64,000 bases of DNA from Maea johnstoni (GCA_963942565.1 OZ012695.1:12775348-12839347); one strand, 5' to 3'. Positions 57,201-61,926 are shown, numbered from the stretch's first letter. Notes: generated from the letters alone by a model not told the origin. Program-made: numbers and translations.

Positions 57201-57231
57201 CACACAGCTACCGACGAAGCTAAAAGTCTGA
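32595..57231 (+). CDS. WHRN: whirlin, 3' part of the gene (16 exons, 715 codons)
   Basis: Whirlin is a PDZ scaffold of hair-cell stereocilia and photoreceptor periciliary membranes in vertebrates, where it binds usherin, ADGRV1 and myosin XVa. Exons: 32595-32804, 33430-33555, 34615-34826, 35476-35530, 36634-36843, 37525-37620, 38094-38189, 39065-39148, 40011-40097, 40730-40855, 41844-41947, 44092-44308, 52687-52761, 55694-55789, 56403-56567, 57043-57231. All have GT-AG borders and matching phases. Domains in order: PDZ1 end, PDZ2 (LGLMIRGG core), harmonin-N-like domain 2, Ser/Pro-rich linker, PDZ3 (LGIAIEGGANTRQPLPRI, almost word for word whirlin). PDZD7 is the nearest paralog, but its PDZ3 lacks this motif. 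Human whirlin has 907 residues; the first ~230 are not in the window. Introns are packed with MITEs and satellites. Confidence 0.93.
32850..33270 (+). mobile_element. family B MITE, copy B5, split by MITE A6
   Basis: CGGGATTTAGAAACTTG, AAAATTGGCAATT and CAACATACTCAGATTAC before, and AGGGCATAACCTATC after copy A6 together follow the order of B3. Ends are decayed. It lies in the first whirlin intron. Confidence 0.55.
32964..33175 (+). mobile_element. family A MITE, copy A6 (inside B5)
   Basis: TTAACCCTTCCAATGCTGAG to CAGCATAAAGGTCAA. It interrupts the family B copy, so it is younger than B5. Confidence 0.8.
33430..33555 (+). CDS. WHRN: whirlin exon: PDZ2 first half
   Basis: 42 codons, phase 0. 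VNLVIGAGGSLGLMIRGGNE carries the PDZ carboxylate-binding loop (S-L-G-L here in place of G-L-G-F) and GLGIYITGVDKYSVAENAG the following strands. This is nearly the same as vertebrate whirlin PDZ2 (RSLGLTIRGG, GLGIYITGVD). Acceptor CTTGCAG, donor GTAGGA. Confidence 0.95.
33907..34255. mobile_element. family D hAT5-like MITE, copy D2
   Basis: Ends CAGGACTCAACGCTTA and, from the right, CAGGGCTCGACGCTAA. Subterminal ACTGGCCCTGTAGGACCAGT words on both sides. ACACT flanks both ends (33902-33906, 34256-34260). Lies in the intron between the PDZ2 exons. Confidence 0.8.
34330..34619 (+). repeat. 145-bp tandem duplication spanning a splice acceptor, with G-runs
   Basis: Two copies at exactly 145-bp offset: each has a G-run (24 and 26 G), CGAGGGGGGTACCAGATTTT and the acceptor TTTGTGTTTGTTACAG. 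The second acceptor (AG at 34613-34614) is the one that joins PDZ2 in frame. The first (34468-34469) is followed by the second G-run. The copies are near identical, so the duplication is recent or an assembly artefact. Confidence 0.92.
34615..34826 (+). CDS. WHRN: whirlin exon: PDZ2 second half
   Basis: 212 nt, starts phase 0 and ends phase 2. VGDQVLDVNGVSFLDISHTE and AVKVLKSSKHMMMTVKDVGK form the helix and last strand of PDZ2. PYAKTVGDTTEWI matches the whirlin post-PDZ2 segment (P-H-A-R-T-T-V-D-E-T-K-W-I). The donor GTGGGG is weak and a family E MITE starts 12 bp into the intron. Confidence 0.95.
34839..35084 (+). mobile_element. family E MITE, copy E1
   Basis: Left end CCATAAATTCTTAGAAATTT, right end GAGAAATTACAG, TA on both sides. 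Same order of inner words as E3 (ACCACCCTAGGAATTTGGGC, TTATTTTGCAAAATTATT, GATCTATCGCCAG). TA duplications and this end type suggest a Tc1/mariner relative. Confidence 0.75.
35360..35455 (+). repeat. ~32-bp tandem repeat, 2-3 copies
   Basis: TTCTATATTTGTACTTATAT and TTCTATATTTC alternate three times just upstream of the next whirlin acceptor. Confidence 0.8.
35476..35530 (+). CDS. WHRN: whirlin exon: short Ser/Asp-rich linker
   Basis: 55 nt: one base completes an AGT codon with the previous exon, then LSNGYGSLKKDDSIENNE. Acceptor TTTTCAG, donor GTATGA. A short linker after PDZ2; the frame joins cleanly to the next exon. Confidence 0.85.
35531..36633. other. WHRN: whirlin intron, no other feature seen
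   Basis: AT-rich. Around 36140-36350 there are inverted CTGTAGAACACA / GTGTTCTACAG words (36142, 36338) with TATAGCG words between, suggesting a ~200-bp inverted-repeat element. Confidence 0.5.
36634..36843 (+). CDS. WHRN: whirlin exon: harmonin-N-like domain 2, first part
   Basis: 70 codons, phase 0. AFNLLNENERGTMNYYLAEY and HKGHVSIDALVLALFELLNT are helices of the harmonin-N-like fold. They match vertebrate whirlin (A-Y-L-A-Q-Y-H-R-G-x-x-S-V-D-A-L-V-M-A-L-V-E-L-L-D-T-H-A-K). Acceptor TTTTCCAG, donor GTAGGT. The domain mediates protein contacts in the Usher type 2 complex. Confidence 0.95.
36903..37190 (+). pseudogene. WHRN: duplicated fragment of the harmonin-N exon and its donor
   Basis: From ACCATGAATTACTACCTGG the sequence repeats the last 96 nt of the preceding exon and ~50 nt of its intron at an offset of 155 bp. 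It is interrupted by about 120 bp of T-rich sequence (around 36974-37096). The second part resumes GAACTGCTCAACACCCACAC and AAGGTAGGG, the old donor. The exon copy has lost its 5' part and acceptor and has a short indel, so it cannot be used as it stands. Confidence 0.85.
37525..37620 (+). CDS. WHRN: whirlin exon: harmonin-N-like domain 2, last part
   Basis: 32 codons, phase 0. FSLLSEIRIMIGPRDLDRFD then NLVLEHEVEAMK matches the vertebrate F-S-L-L-S-E-V-R and P-x-D-L-D-R-F-D-x-L-V-L stretch. Acceptor TTTGCAG, donor GTTTGT. Confidence 0.95.
38094..38189 (+). CDS. WHRN: whirlin exon: Ser-rich linker start
   Basis: 32 codons, phase 0: ARQPVFMFGDQLSENSFESY then SSHSRYSSESNK. It follows the ARQP that also ends this region in vertebrate whirlin. 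Low-complexity Ser-rich tail, probably disordered. Acceptor TTTCTAG, donor GTAAGT. Confidence 0.9.
38354..38702 (+). mobile_element. family B MITE, copy B6
   Basis: GTCTTAGGCAGGATTTC at left, GACTAAGACC at right, and GATGCCCAGACACTT near the right end as in B3/B4. Diverged middle. Confidence 0.6.
38842..39045 (+). mobile_element. family A MITE, copy A7
   Basis: TTAA at both ends, TTAACCCTTCCAATGCTGAG to CAGCATAAAGGTTAA. Its right end is 19 nt from the next whirlin splice acceptor (AG at 39063-39064), so the branch-point region may be partly MITE-derived. Confidence 0.82.
39065..39148 (+). CDS. WHRN: whirlin exon: linker
   Basis: 28 codons, phase 0: DSLEGSVIGGTPLLSLPKLP then SKLPPNMK. Leu/Pro-rich with repeated LPK/LPS. 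Acceptor TTTCTCAG, donor GTAAGT. No domain known to me; assigned by frame and position. Confidence 0.8.
39717..39812. repeat. (TAA/TGA)n microsatellite
   Basis: Imperfect ATA-ATG trinucleotides. On the - strand it is the (ATT)n tail of the adjoining retroposon end. Confidence 0.9.
39813..40000 (-). mobile_element. LINE/SINE 3' end next to a whirlin acceptor
   Basis: Read on the - strand this ends TCATGAAATAAAGATTATTATT, a retroposon 3' end with microsatellite tail. The same 3' end, with matching TTCAAGG and AGATCTGTAAATGATA/AGTTCTCTGTAAGTGATA words, occurs at 45265-45480. Family not identified. Confidence 0.55.
40011..40097 (+). CDS. WHRN: whirlin exon: linker
   Basis: 29 codons, phase 0: LAKDIRDPLQIAIEQINDDT then HGLPDYLKN. 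Acceptor TTCTTCACAG, donor GTAAGT. Helical-looking, no named domain. The retroposon end lies directly in front of its polypyrimidine tract. Confidence 0.85.
40396..40480. repeat. (TA)n microsatellite
   Basis: Near-perfect TA run inside a whirlin intron. Confidence 0.97.
40481..40703 (+). other. unassigned open frame just upstream of a whirlin exon
   Basis: After the microsatellite a frame gives CGSLVDYVPSPTVLRRRRGR, then MTKNDNGNLSFKNDNFVLEC and ends YSICL-stop at 40701-40703, 26 nt before the next whirlin exon. Composition is protein-like rather than low complexity. I see no convincing acceptor at its 5' end. It could be an alternative last exon, an old exon or chance. Confidence 0.25.
40730..40855 (+). 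CDS. WHRN: whirlin exon: Pro-rich linker
   Basis: 42 codons, phase 0: DEPLMMYHQPPSPPRKTSPI then TQHGQSDKLTVVDVHPAPVT and VK. The PPSPPRK stretch is the Pro-rich part corresponding to the whirlin PRR. Acceptor TTGTTCAG, donor GTAAAT. Confidence 0.85.
40933..41161 (+). mobile_element. family C TTAA-MITE, copy C3 (good copy)
   Basis: TTAACCCATTCACACTCAGA to GAGCATTAATGGGTTAA, TTAA at both ends, 229 bp. It contains the CTTCAATTATTTTCC / AATAGTTGAAGGAAG inner palindrome. Confidence 0.8.
41602..41793 (+). mobile_element. family A MITE, copy A8
   Basis: TTAACCCTTCTAATGCTGAG to CAGCATAAGGGTTAA, TTAA at both ends, shortened inside. Ends 50 bp before the next whirlin exon. Confidence 0.82.
41844..41947 (+). 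CDS. WHRN: whirlin exon: Ser-rich linker
   Basis: 104 nt: GYEDTRSPSEDSGVEMNGHS, NHSSETASLPTPPS and two bases of the next codon (ends phase 2). Acceptor CACCCCAG, donor GTAAGA. Disordered, several possible SP/TP phosphorylation sites. Confidence 0.88.
42402..42434 (+). CDS. WHRN: possible 33-nt whirlin microexon
   Basis: Between a CT-rich tract ending TATTTAG and a GTTGGT donor lie 33 nt. In the phase set by the exon before (2) they give SASYHDNIRKK and leave phase 2 for the exon after. Thus inclusion or skipping keeps the frame. The donor is weak. It is a prediction from phase and splice signals only. Confidence 0.4.
42625..42689. repeat. 65-bp palindrome: 32-bp perfect arms, 1-nt centre
   Basis: Left arm TTTATCTACAGGAAAGATCT... 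(42625-42656) is exactly the reverse complement of 42658-42689, with a single T at 42657 between. It lies in the whirlin intron, 190 bp after the possible microexon. Confidence 0.95.
42908..43206 (+). mobile_element. family C MITE, copy C8 (diverged)
   Basis: GTTAACCTTTTACTG at left, GGCATGAATAGGTTTAA at right. Inner GTGACACTTTTGAAAATAAC, CTCAAATATTTTC and CAGGGCAGTTTTGGGC match C3. Holds a G14 run at 42929. Confidence 0.5.
43539..43676 (+). mobile_element. family C MITE, copy C9 (partial)
   Basis: TTTCAAATATTTTCCC, GAAAGATTTCACCAAATTTG and GGCCGCTTTGAGCATTAATG followed by GGTTA are the right half of family C. Confidence 0.6.
44092..44308 (+). CDS. WHRN: whirlin exon: acidic/Ser linker before PDZ3
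   Basis: 217 nt: first base completes AGG from the previous exon, then VTVSPQQPVIINDIIEENSW, VTDVEETCVKTPILPDDRSP and SRIERRPSVDSIATDSNSSN. RRPSVDS is a basophilic kinase-type site. Ends phase 0 with donor GTATGT. A family A MITE begins 17 bp into the intron. Confidence 0.9.
44326..44532 (+). mobile_element. family A MITE, copy A9
   Basis: TTAACCCATTTGCCCATCCA at left (a hybrid-looking start), then the family A body GAGGCTACTTT ... GGCCAAATTAGCCACC and TTAA at right. Confidence 0.75.
44805..45811. mobile_element. hAT element, non-autonomous, ~1.0 kb
   Basis: Ends TAGGACTGGTATTGA and (from the right) TAGTGCTGGTATCGA. Flanked by an 8-bp duplication GCAAAACC (44797-44804, 45812-45819), the hAT hallmark. 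Near each end there are inverted GATACC/GGCTCGA words. It carries a (TAA)n tract with a LINE/SINE 3' end inside. No transposase frame. Confidence 0.82.
45157..45480 (-). mobile_element. retroposon 3' end with (ATT)n tail, inside the hAT element
   Basis: A TAA microsatellite (45157-45264) joined to CTTTATTTCATGAAGTTAAT. Same 3' end as at 39813-40000 in the same orientation. Confidence 0.55.
46091..46756 (+). mobile_element. family C TTAA-MITE, copy C4, split by a hAT MITE
   Basis: TTAACCCATTAATGCTTAAG ... AATATTTGAAGGAGATTTG before and CTTCAAATATTTTCCC ... GTATTAATGGGTTA after the insertion at 46218-46660. Its last TTAA is itself the target of element E2. Confidence 0.8.
46226..46652. mobile_element. 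hAT MITE with perfect 15-bp ends
   Basis: TAGAGCTGCACTCAC at the left is the exact reverse complement of GTGAGTGCAGCTCTA at the right. Perfect 8-bp duplication GGATGAAC (46218-46225, 46653-46660). Subterminal GAGCTCATGAGCTCAC and CTCGAGCTCG words. 427 bp, no frame. Confidence 0.9.
46757..47868 (+). mobile_element. family E element, long form, copy E2
   Basis: Left end CCGTAAATTCTCGGAAATCT, right end GCGAGAATTTACGG, TA on both sides (46755-46756, 47869-47870). 1112 bp against ~240 bp for E1 and E3. The outer parts match them (ACCGCCCTAGGAATC, AAAAAGTGTCC). The ~800-bp middle is unique here. Its longest frame, 104 codons on the - strand, is not a transposase I recognise. Confidence 0.82.
48222..48345. 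repeat. (ATC/ATT)n microsatellite
   Basis: Imperfect trinucleotide tract. The 143-codon Ile-rich frame across it is an artefact. Confidence 0.92.
48421..48630 (+). mobile_element. family A MITE, copy A11 (good copy)
   Basis: TTAACCCTTCCAATGCTGAG to CTAGCATAAGGGTTAA, TTAA at both ends. Its right TTAA is shared with a family C copy. Confidence 0.85.
48627..48736 (+). mobile_element. family C MITE, copy C7 (short), abutting A11
   Basis: TTAACCCATTCATTCAAGTA to CTCTAATGGGTTAA. Shares the TTAA at 48627-48630 with A11. Confidence 0.65.
48730..49090. repeat. degenerate ~95-bp tandem repeat bounded by TTAACCC/GGGTTA
   Basis: Four to five units, each with AATTAACCCCTGATGC, AACTCAGCT and TAGTTAATGGGTTA, unit length varying from about 65 to 106 bp. 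Units look like short TTAACCC-GGGTTA elements amplified in tandem. Confidence 0.7.
49091..50012. other. WHRN: whirlin intron, no exon seen
   Basis: Contains a CCTCCTGCAGGCAGGAG palindrome near 49410. No exon supported. Confidence 0.4.
50013..50197 (+). repeat. ~97-bp direct duplication
   Basis: CATCATATGAGTGTGAGCAG ... TAGATGGAATACTCTCAGATCT recurs as CATCATATCAGCAGAGCATG ... GCAGATGGAATACGCTCTGATC. Both copies end in CACCTG. Confidence 0.75.
50650..50912 (+). repeat. 49-bp minisatellite, 5 copies plus a part
   Basis: Units start CTCAACAGTATTGAGTAG at 50650, 50699, 50748, 50797, 50846 and 50895. The middle copies are identical. Each contains the inverted word CTCAACAGTATTGAG and AACGTTTCAGCC. 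Confidence 0.96.
51038..51051 (+). promoter_or_regulatory. perfect RFX X-box, site 1
   Basis: GTTGCCATGACAAC fits the X-box consensus GTHNYYATRRNAAC at every position. RFX factors bind it in promoters of ciliary genes. Lies in the 8.4-kb whirlin intron, 1.6 kb before the exon at 52687. Confidence 0.6.
51560..51840 (+). other. open frames of protein-like composition in the whirlin intron
   Basis: Two frames are open together: from an ATG at 51572-51574 (MKCEAPDASEGGCTSDREER, then SSLQNEWLSGNYTVQDPKTK, stop) and from an ATG at 51579 (MKHLMHLKEAVLLIEKNDPH, 84 codons). Neither has a known domain, and no donor in a phase fitting the 52687 exon is obvious. Possible alternative first exon or chance. 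Confidence 0.2.
52221..52234 (+). promoter_or_regulatory. perfect RFX X-box, site 2
   Basis: GTTGCCATGACAAC again, 466 bp before the exon at 52687. The flanking sequences of the two sites are not repeats of each other, apart from an AGGT(T/G) nearby. Confidence 0.6.
52440..52560. repeat. (CAT)n-rich microsatellite
   Basis: Imperfect CAT/CATT tract. The His-rich 81-codon frame is an artefact. Confidence 0.9.
52687..52761 (+). CDS. WHRN: whirlin exon: basic Ser/Arg linker
   Basis: 25 codons, phase 0: SYSPARRGSNASDKSGRRHY then SDPTH. Acceptor TGTGTTACAG, donor GTAAGT. It follows the 8.4-kb intron; the satellite array starts ~30 bp after its donor. Confidence 0.88.
52791..55440 (+). repeat. 67-bp satellite array, ~39 copies
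   Basis: Unit: GGGCCTGCCCCCATAGCTGA, GTGGTCTGAGGTGTTGCCAC, TGACTGCCCACTGTCTCGCA, CTACTGA. Variants alternate GGCCTGCC/GGCCGGCC, GGTCTGAGG/GGTAGGAGA, CCCCCAT/CCCCAAT/CCCCAT and TCGCAC/TCTTAC. A 4-unit (268-bp) higher-order block repeats three times in about 53.67-54.47 kb. Units at the 3' edge are most diverged (CAGAGCGCTGTCACTG). All 63-85-codon frames on the - strand are by-products of the 3 x 67 = 201-bp frame cycle. Confidence 0.98.
55694..55789 (+). CDS. WHRN: whirlin exon: charged linker
   Basis: 32 codons, phase 0: HVPREQQRSVDQKRKTSEQL then FELKKQPISIQQ. Acceptor TTTCTGTAG, donor GTAGGG. Confidence 0.88.
56171..56247 (+). mobile_element. L2/CR1-like LINE 3' tail
   Basis: AGCGCTTTTGATCATTATAG ... 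GACGCTATATCAAATATCAA plus (ATT)n, the same 3' end as the LINE at 31631-31831. Confidence 0.7.
56403..56567 (+). CDS. WHRN: whirlin exon: PDZ3 first half
   Basis: 55 codons, phase 0. After SSREVPFSGNPIPSTSSAEP comes LVTIYKSKPTLGIAIEGGAN then TRQPLPRIINIQ. K-S-K-P-T-L-G-I-A-I-E-G-G-A-N-T-R-Q-P-L-P-R-I is the vertebrate whirlin PDZ3 signature. LGIA is the carboxylate-binding loop. GC content is clearly above the introns. Confidence 0.97.
56640..56804 (+). mobile_element. family B MITE, partial copy B7
   Basis: GTCCTGAAGGGTGATTTTTG, GGGTGTCCAAATGACGCCC and CCCTGCTGGCTAGGACT are the right half of family B. In the intron between the PDZ3 exons. Confidence 0.65.
57043..57231 (+). CDS. WHRN: whirlin last coding exon: PDZ3 second half and stop
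   Basis: 62 codons and TGA at 57229-57231. PGGSAHESGGLRIGHVILEV, DSRPMAGLEHKEAARSIAEA and FKRRDTAQMELLVTQLP match the whirlin end (G-G-S-A-H-x-x-G-x-L-K-V-G-H-V-I-L-E-V-N; H-R-E-A-A-R-x-I-A-E-A-F-K). The C-terminus TKLKV ends in a hydrophobic residue. Acceptor GCAATTCCAG. Confidence 0.97.
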   Translation, partial: PGGSAHESGGLRIGHVILEVDSRPMAGLEHKEAARSIAEAFKRRDTAQMELLVTQLPTKLKV

Positions 57232-57378
57232 ACTGGGGTCGTCACATGACGTGAAAACTTGCAGAGTGCCCTGTTGGCACACTGTGACAAAACTACTGTA
57301 AAACCCAGTCATCTGTGAAAACTCTTGTGAGAGAGACTCTAGAGACCTCCTGATTGATGTCGGCATCTATGGTAGTTT

Positions 57379-57601
57379 TTAACCTATTGATGCTCACAAC
57401 AGTCAAAAGCAGCCTGACAACATTTATGAAATATTTCAGGCTAAAACATAAAAAACATTTGAGGAAGATGTGTTATCAAGGCATTACATACAGCTCTTCT
57501 TCAAATATTTGGTAAAATCCTTTTTAATTCCAAAATTATAGTAAAAAGTATCAGCAATTCAGATGCCAATTTCTGGAGGAACTTCTGCATGAATGGGTTA
57601 A
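57379..57601 (+). mobile_element. family C TTAA-MITE, copy C5, in or near the whirlin 3' UTR
   Basis: TTAACCTATTGATGCTCACA to CATGAATGGGTTAA, TTAA at both ends, 223 bp; starts 148 bp after the stop codon. Confidence 0.78.
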
Positions 57602-57737
57602 AATAACATTGGAATCTTACTGTTTGAAGAAGAGTTGTTGGTTTGGCTCTGATCAGCATTTCTATTTAGATATTTTTGAAAGGTTTTAATATTTGAAAAA
57701 GAAGGATGTCATCATTGTAATGGGAAGATTTTTGCCC

Positions 57738-57950
57738 TTAACCCTTATGCTGCTGGTGGTTAATTTGGTCAACATGAAATGATGACAAAAAGCTGAGAAA
57801 TGACTGAAACCATTGCAAATGGGTACTCATCTGAAAGTACTTAGCGAGAGCTTTCCAATGAATACCAACATGACAGGTTTTCGATGATTTCTGTGATTTT
57901 TTGCTTAATTGTGCATTGGACGAAAGTAACATCAGCAGCGGATGGGCTAA
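57738..57950 (-). mobile_element. family A MITE, copy A12
   Basis: TTAACCCTTATGCTGCTGGT, GGGTACTCATCTGAAAGTAC and GAATACCAACATGACAGG as in the family. The far end is decayed. Confidence 0.75.
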
Positions 57951-58168
57951 GAATGGGTTTATCATTGTCAGATCCCCCTATAAAATATTGGCTGCTACCA
58001 TACTTGTGAATTAAATACAGAGTAAGGCATAAAAAACTTTGTTTGGTTGGATTAACATAACTTAACTCCATTAATAGTTTGTATTATATAGTACTTTTTA
58101 GAAAGAATATCACATAGATGTCTGGCCATTTTGAGCCTGCAGATATGAATGGGACAAAGATGTGTTTG

Positions 58169-58174
58169 AATAAA
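58169..58174 (+). promoter_or_regulatory. WHRN: possible poly(A) signal of whirlin
   Basis: First AATAAA hexamers after the stop codon: 58169-58174 and 58257-58262. The first has a T-rich stretch ~25 nt later. If used, the 3' UTR is ~950 nt and contains MITEs C5 and A12. Confidence 0.35.
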
Positions 58175-58262
58175 TCCTTCGTCAGAGCTATTTTTCCTCC
58201 AAGTTGTTTTCAATATGCAGTGAACCCTTGTCGTGCAATGTTAGAAAAAAATTACTAATAAA

Positions 58263-58974
58263 TGGTCCATGCTACGGAGATCAGGTAAACTTGATCATCT
58301 GAAAACAGAATTTCACAGGTTTGATAGTCAAGGGAACCCCTTCATCATGTTTTGTAATCGAAATTGATAAAAATGACAAGTTTTATTTAGTGTTTTTTAT
58401 GAATTATTGTCTTGAATTGCAAGATTTTACATAAGTCAGTCATTATAGGGTATGCAAGATTTCAGTTTATAGGTTTTATTCTGTATGCGTTTTAAACAGT
58501 GAGGTGGATCTATCTCACTGGTTTAAAGCTTTTAAACTTAAGAAAAGTGTTAATTCTTAGCCAGAAAATCAGCATTTTGAATTGTAAAGTGCCCCTTCTG
58601 TATCCACAACTGCATCATCACCATCAAATAATTTTCTGTAGTCCTTATTGAGAACTTGGTGTTTGGTAAATGTTAAATTCTCCTATATTGATTTGCACCC
58701 ACTCTGAGTGACCAACACAGCCTCTCCAATATCATATTTCCAATAGTAAACTAGATGTATTGATGCTGTCAATCTACCGGTTTGTTTATCAAATTGTTTG
58801 GTTGGGCTGCATTTTGCGATGGAAAAGGAATGGCAAAGTATGCTTTGTCTAAATGAAGAGTTGGCAAAATCCTTAAATCAGGGTTTGGAAATTATTGTCA
58901 ATCAATACAATGAGGATTTACAGTGTTTGTGGGATAATGGATAAGACAGTTAAATAACTGTGAGAAAGCTACTA
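58263..58974. other. no gene seen, whirlin 3' flank
   Basis: AT-rich, nothing supported. Confidence 0.4.
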
Positions 58975-59208
58975 CTGTAAATTCTTGGTAATTTGGGACA
59001 CTCTTTAATAATTACAATTTTTATGGGTTGAAGGTGGCCCATGTTTTATGAGAATACTGACAAAGCGATACTTGTAATACTTGTCCATACTTAGTGAAAT
59101 AGCTACCAGCGATAGATCAAGAGTTTTCCATATTTCCCGATAATTATTTTGCATAATAATTATAGTGGCCCAAATCCTAGGGTGGTCTGAATTTCCGAGA
59201 ATTTACGG
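58975..59208 (-). mobile_element. family E MITE, copy E3
   Basis: CTGTAAATTCTTGGTAATTT to CCGAGAATTTACGG, TA on both sides (58973-58974, 59209-59210). Inner words are the reverse of E1. Confidence 0.8.
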
Positions 59209-59497
59209 TAGTCCATTTTTACTTAGCATCTGGGAAAATGGACATTCTTTGGCACAGAATTGCAAACATTAAAAAACCTTGTATTTAAGAAAAGTTTTTA
59301 ATCGCTTTTTAAGAAACAGATTGCATAATCGTACTAATGTATTTACCTTCTATTTTTCATACAAGAATGATATCATGGGATTTGTATTTTAATGTTTTTA
59401 TTGTAGTTGTTGAATTTACAGATGTAAATTGGTACAGTGGAATTGGAATAGGTGGAACACTTAGGGCCAGCACTAAGTGTTCTCTCTATGCAGGTTA

Positions 59498-59650
<153 letters not shown>

Positions 59651-59689
59651 GAAAATGGGTTTTGTTGGTTATCTGAAAGTTTTACATCT

Positions 59690-60960
59690 TATGGAAGTGT
59701 TTAACTTCTTTAGGTGTTCATAGTGACAGGTTTTCCCTTTAGGGGTGTTTTTGAGGTATTAAGGCGACTGGTACACCTTTTAGAGGTGTTTAGCTTAACC
59801 GATGTTCAAGGTAATTAGTACACATGGAGGTGTTTAACCTCCTTAGGTGTTCAATGTTACAGGTATACCTAATGAATGTGTACAACTTCCAAGTGTTTAA
59901 GGTGGCAAGTGTTCAATTGCTACAGATTTCCAAGATGTTTGGTACATATGAAGATTTTGAACTTCTAAAGGTGTTTAAGATGACTGTTTCACATTATTAT
60001 GAGTGTTTAACTTGAGAGCTGATCAAGGTGACTGGTGCACCTTATGGATGTGTTAAATTACCATGTGTTCAAATTGACTGGAACACATTACGAATCTGTT
60101 AAACATCCAAAGATGTTCAAGTTGACAGGTACTCATTATGAAGGTGTTAAACATTTCAAGATGTTCATGTTGACTGGTACACACTTTTAAGGTGTGCCAA
60201 GTACATTGTATTAAGGTGTTCAACTTCAACAGGTGTTGAGGGTGACAGGCATACCTTATGGAAGTGTTAAACCTTTGCAGGTGTTCGAGTGACATGAACA
60301 CCTCGTGAAAGTGTTCACTGACAGTTGTTTATGATGACGGTACACCTTTTGGAAGTGTTTAACCTCTGCAAGTGTTGAAGGTGACAGGCACACCTTATGG
60401 AAGTGTTCAACTTCTACAGGTGTTTAGGATGACCGGTTCAACTTTTGGAAGTGTTCAACTTAAGCATGTGTTGAAGGTGACAGGCACACCTTATCGAAGT
60501 AATCAACCTCTGCAGGTGTTCAGGGGAACATGTAAACCGTTTGGAAGTGTTCAACCTCTGCAGATGTTCAGGGGGACATTTAAACCTTATGGAAGTGTTC
60601 TACTTCTACACATGTTCGAGGTGACATGTAAACCTTATGGAAGTGTTCTACTTCTACACGTGTTCGAGGTGACATGTAAACCTTATGGAAGTGTTCTACT
60701 TCTACACGTGTTCGAGGTGACATGTACACCTTATGGAAGTGTTCTACTTCTACACATGTTTGAGGTGACATGTACACTTTATGGAAGTGTTCAATCTCTG
60801 CAGATGTTCAGGGTAACATTTACACCTTGTGGAAATGTTCTACTTCTACACGTGTTCGAGGTGTCATGTACACCTTATGGAAGTGTTCTACTTCTACACG
60901 TGTTCGAGGTGACATGTACACCTTATGGAAGTGTTCAATCTCTGCAGCTGTTTAGGTTGA
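59690..60960 (+). repeat. 48-bp minisatellite with a long degenerate 5' part
   Basis: From about 60590 units of 48 bp are nearly identical: CTTATGGAAGTGTTCTACTT then CTACACGTGTTCGAGGTGAC and ATGTAAAC. Upstream to 59690 the same words (GGAAGTGTT, GGTGTT, GTGACAGG) recur at looser spacing, a decaying gradient. 48 is a multiple of 3, so a 200-codon frame (60372-60974) with a 16-residue period, GSVLLLHVFEVTCTPY, stays open. I see no splice or promoter support for it being a protein. Confidence 0.9.
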
Positions 60961-61014
60961 CAGGCCCATTGTAGTAAAGTTCATTGTAGGTCTTTGGTCA
61001 TGGTATGGGGCTTG

Positions 61015-61428
61015 ATAATAAAGAATCTATTATTATGTCAGAGATATATCTAAAATAGAAAGTGATGCCTATCCAGAATAATCACATTCATCTTACCAAT
61101 TTATACTTGTATCGGCCCCAAAAGCCTGATATTTGGGAAATATCTTCTTAATATATTTTTTTGTAAAACTTAAATGATTTTCAAAATTTGTTATTTCATT
61201 AAGAACATCAAATGATAATTTGGAAAACACTTGCATTGTATGACATATGAGGGTTTCATTGCAATATTCTACACTGACTTGCAAGAACATTTTTACAATT
61301 TTAGTGTGAGGAATATTATTGGTGGTACAATAGACAGTATTGTCATTTTAGGCTGTAGGTTATAGTATTTTTTCTAGCTATGTGGAGGATTAATGTCTTT
61401 ATTTCAACTAAATATGAAATTTATATGT
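61015..61428. other. no gene seen
   Basis: AT-rich spacer between the minisatellite and copy C6. Confidence 0.4.
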
Positions 61429-61926
61429 TTTAACCCATTCATACCAGTAGTATATAAAAAGAATATTTCAATCATTATATATCTCTGCAATATAGGCATC
61501 TTTTGGAAAATACTTGAAAGGGAATATCAATTGTAACAAAACCCACAACATTCATTCAAATAATTGTAAGAACTTAAGCCTAGGGATCAAGTTAGTGCAA
61601 GGGATCATAAATCTAGACCACACTTTTCAGAGAGTTAAATTATATCCTAGATCCAGACAACACGTTTCAAGGGGGTTAGAATATCCTAGATCCAGACAAC
61701 AATTTTTAAGGGGTTATAATATCCTAGATCCTTACAAACACTTTTCAAGGGGTAAAGAATATCCTAGATCCTGACAACACTTATCAAGGGGTTAAAATAT
61801 CCTAGATCCTGACAACACTTATCAAGGGGTTAAAATATCCTAGATCCTGACAACACTTTTCAAGGGGTTAAAATATCTTAGATCTTAGCAATATTTCAAA
61901 GTGAAATGTAAGCATGAATGGGTTAA
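61429..61926 (+). mobile_element. family C TTAA-MITE, copy C6, holding a minisatellite
   Basis: TTAACCCATTCATACCAGTA to TAAGCATGAATGGGTTAA, TTAA at both ends. Longer than other copies because a 38-bp repeat has expanded inside (61620-61880). Confidence 0.75.
61620..61880 (+). repeat. 38-bp minisatellite, ~7 copies
   Basis: GGGTTAAAATATCCTAGATC then CTGACAACACTTATCAAG. Outer units diverged, inner ones nearly identical. Confidence 0.95.

Noticed and set aside
32595-57231. PDZD7 as the identity of the main gene
   Set aside because: PDZD7 shares the layout, but the PDZ3 motif LGIAIEGGANTRQPLPRI and the post-PDZ1 and post-PDZ2 segments are those of whirlin. An invertebrate gene could still be co-orthologous to both.
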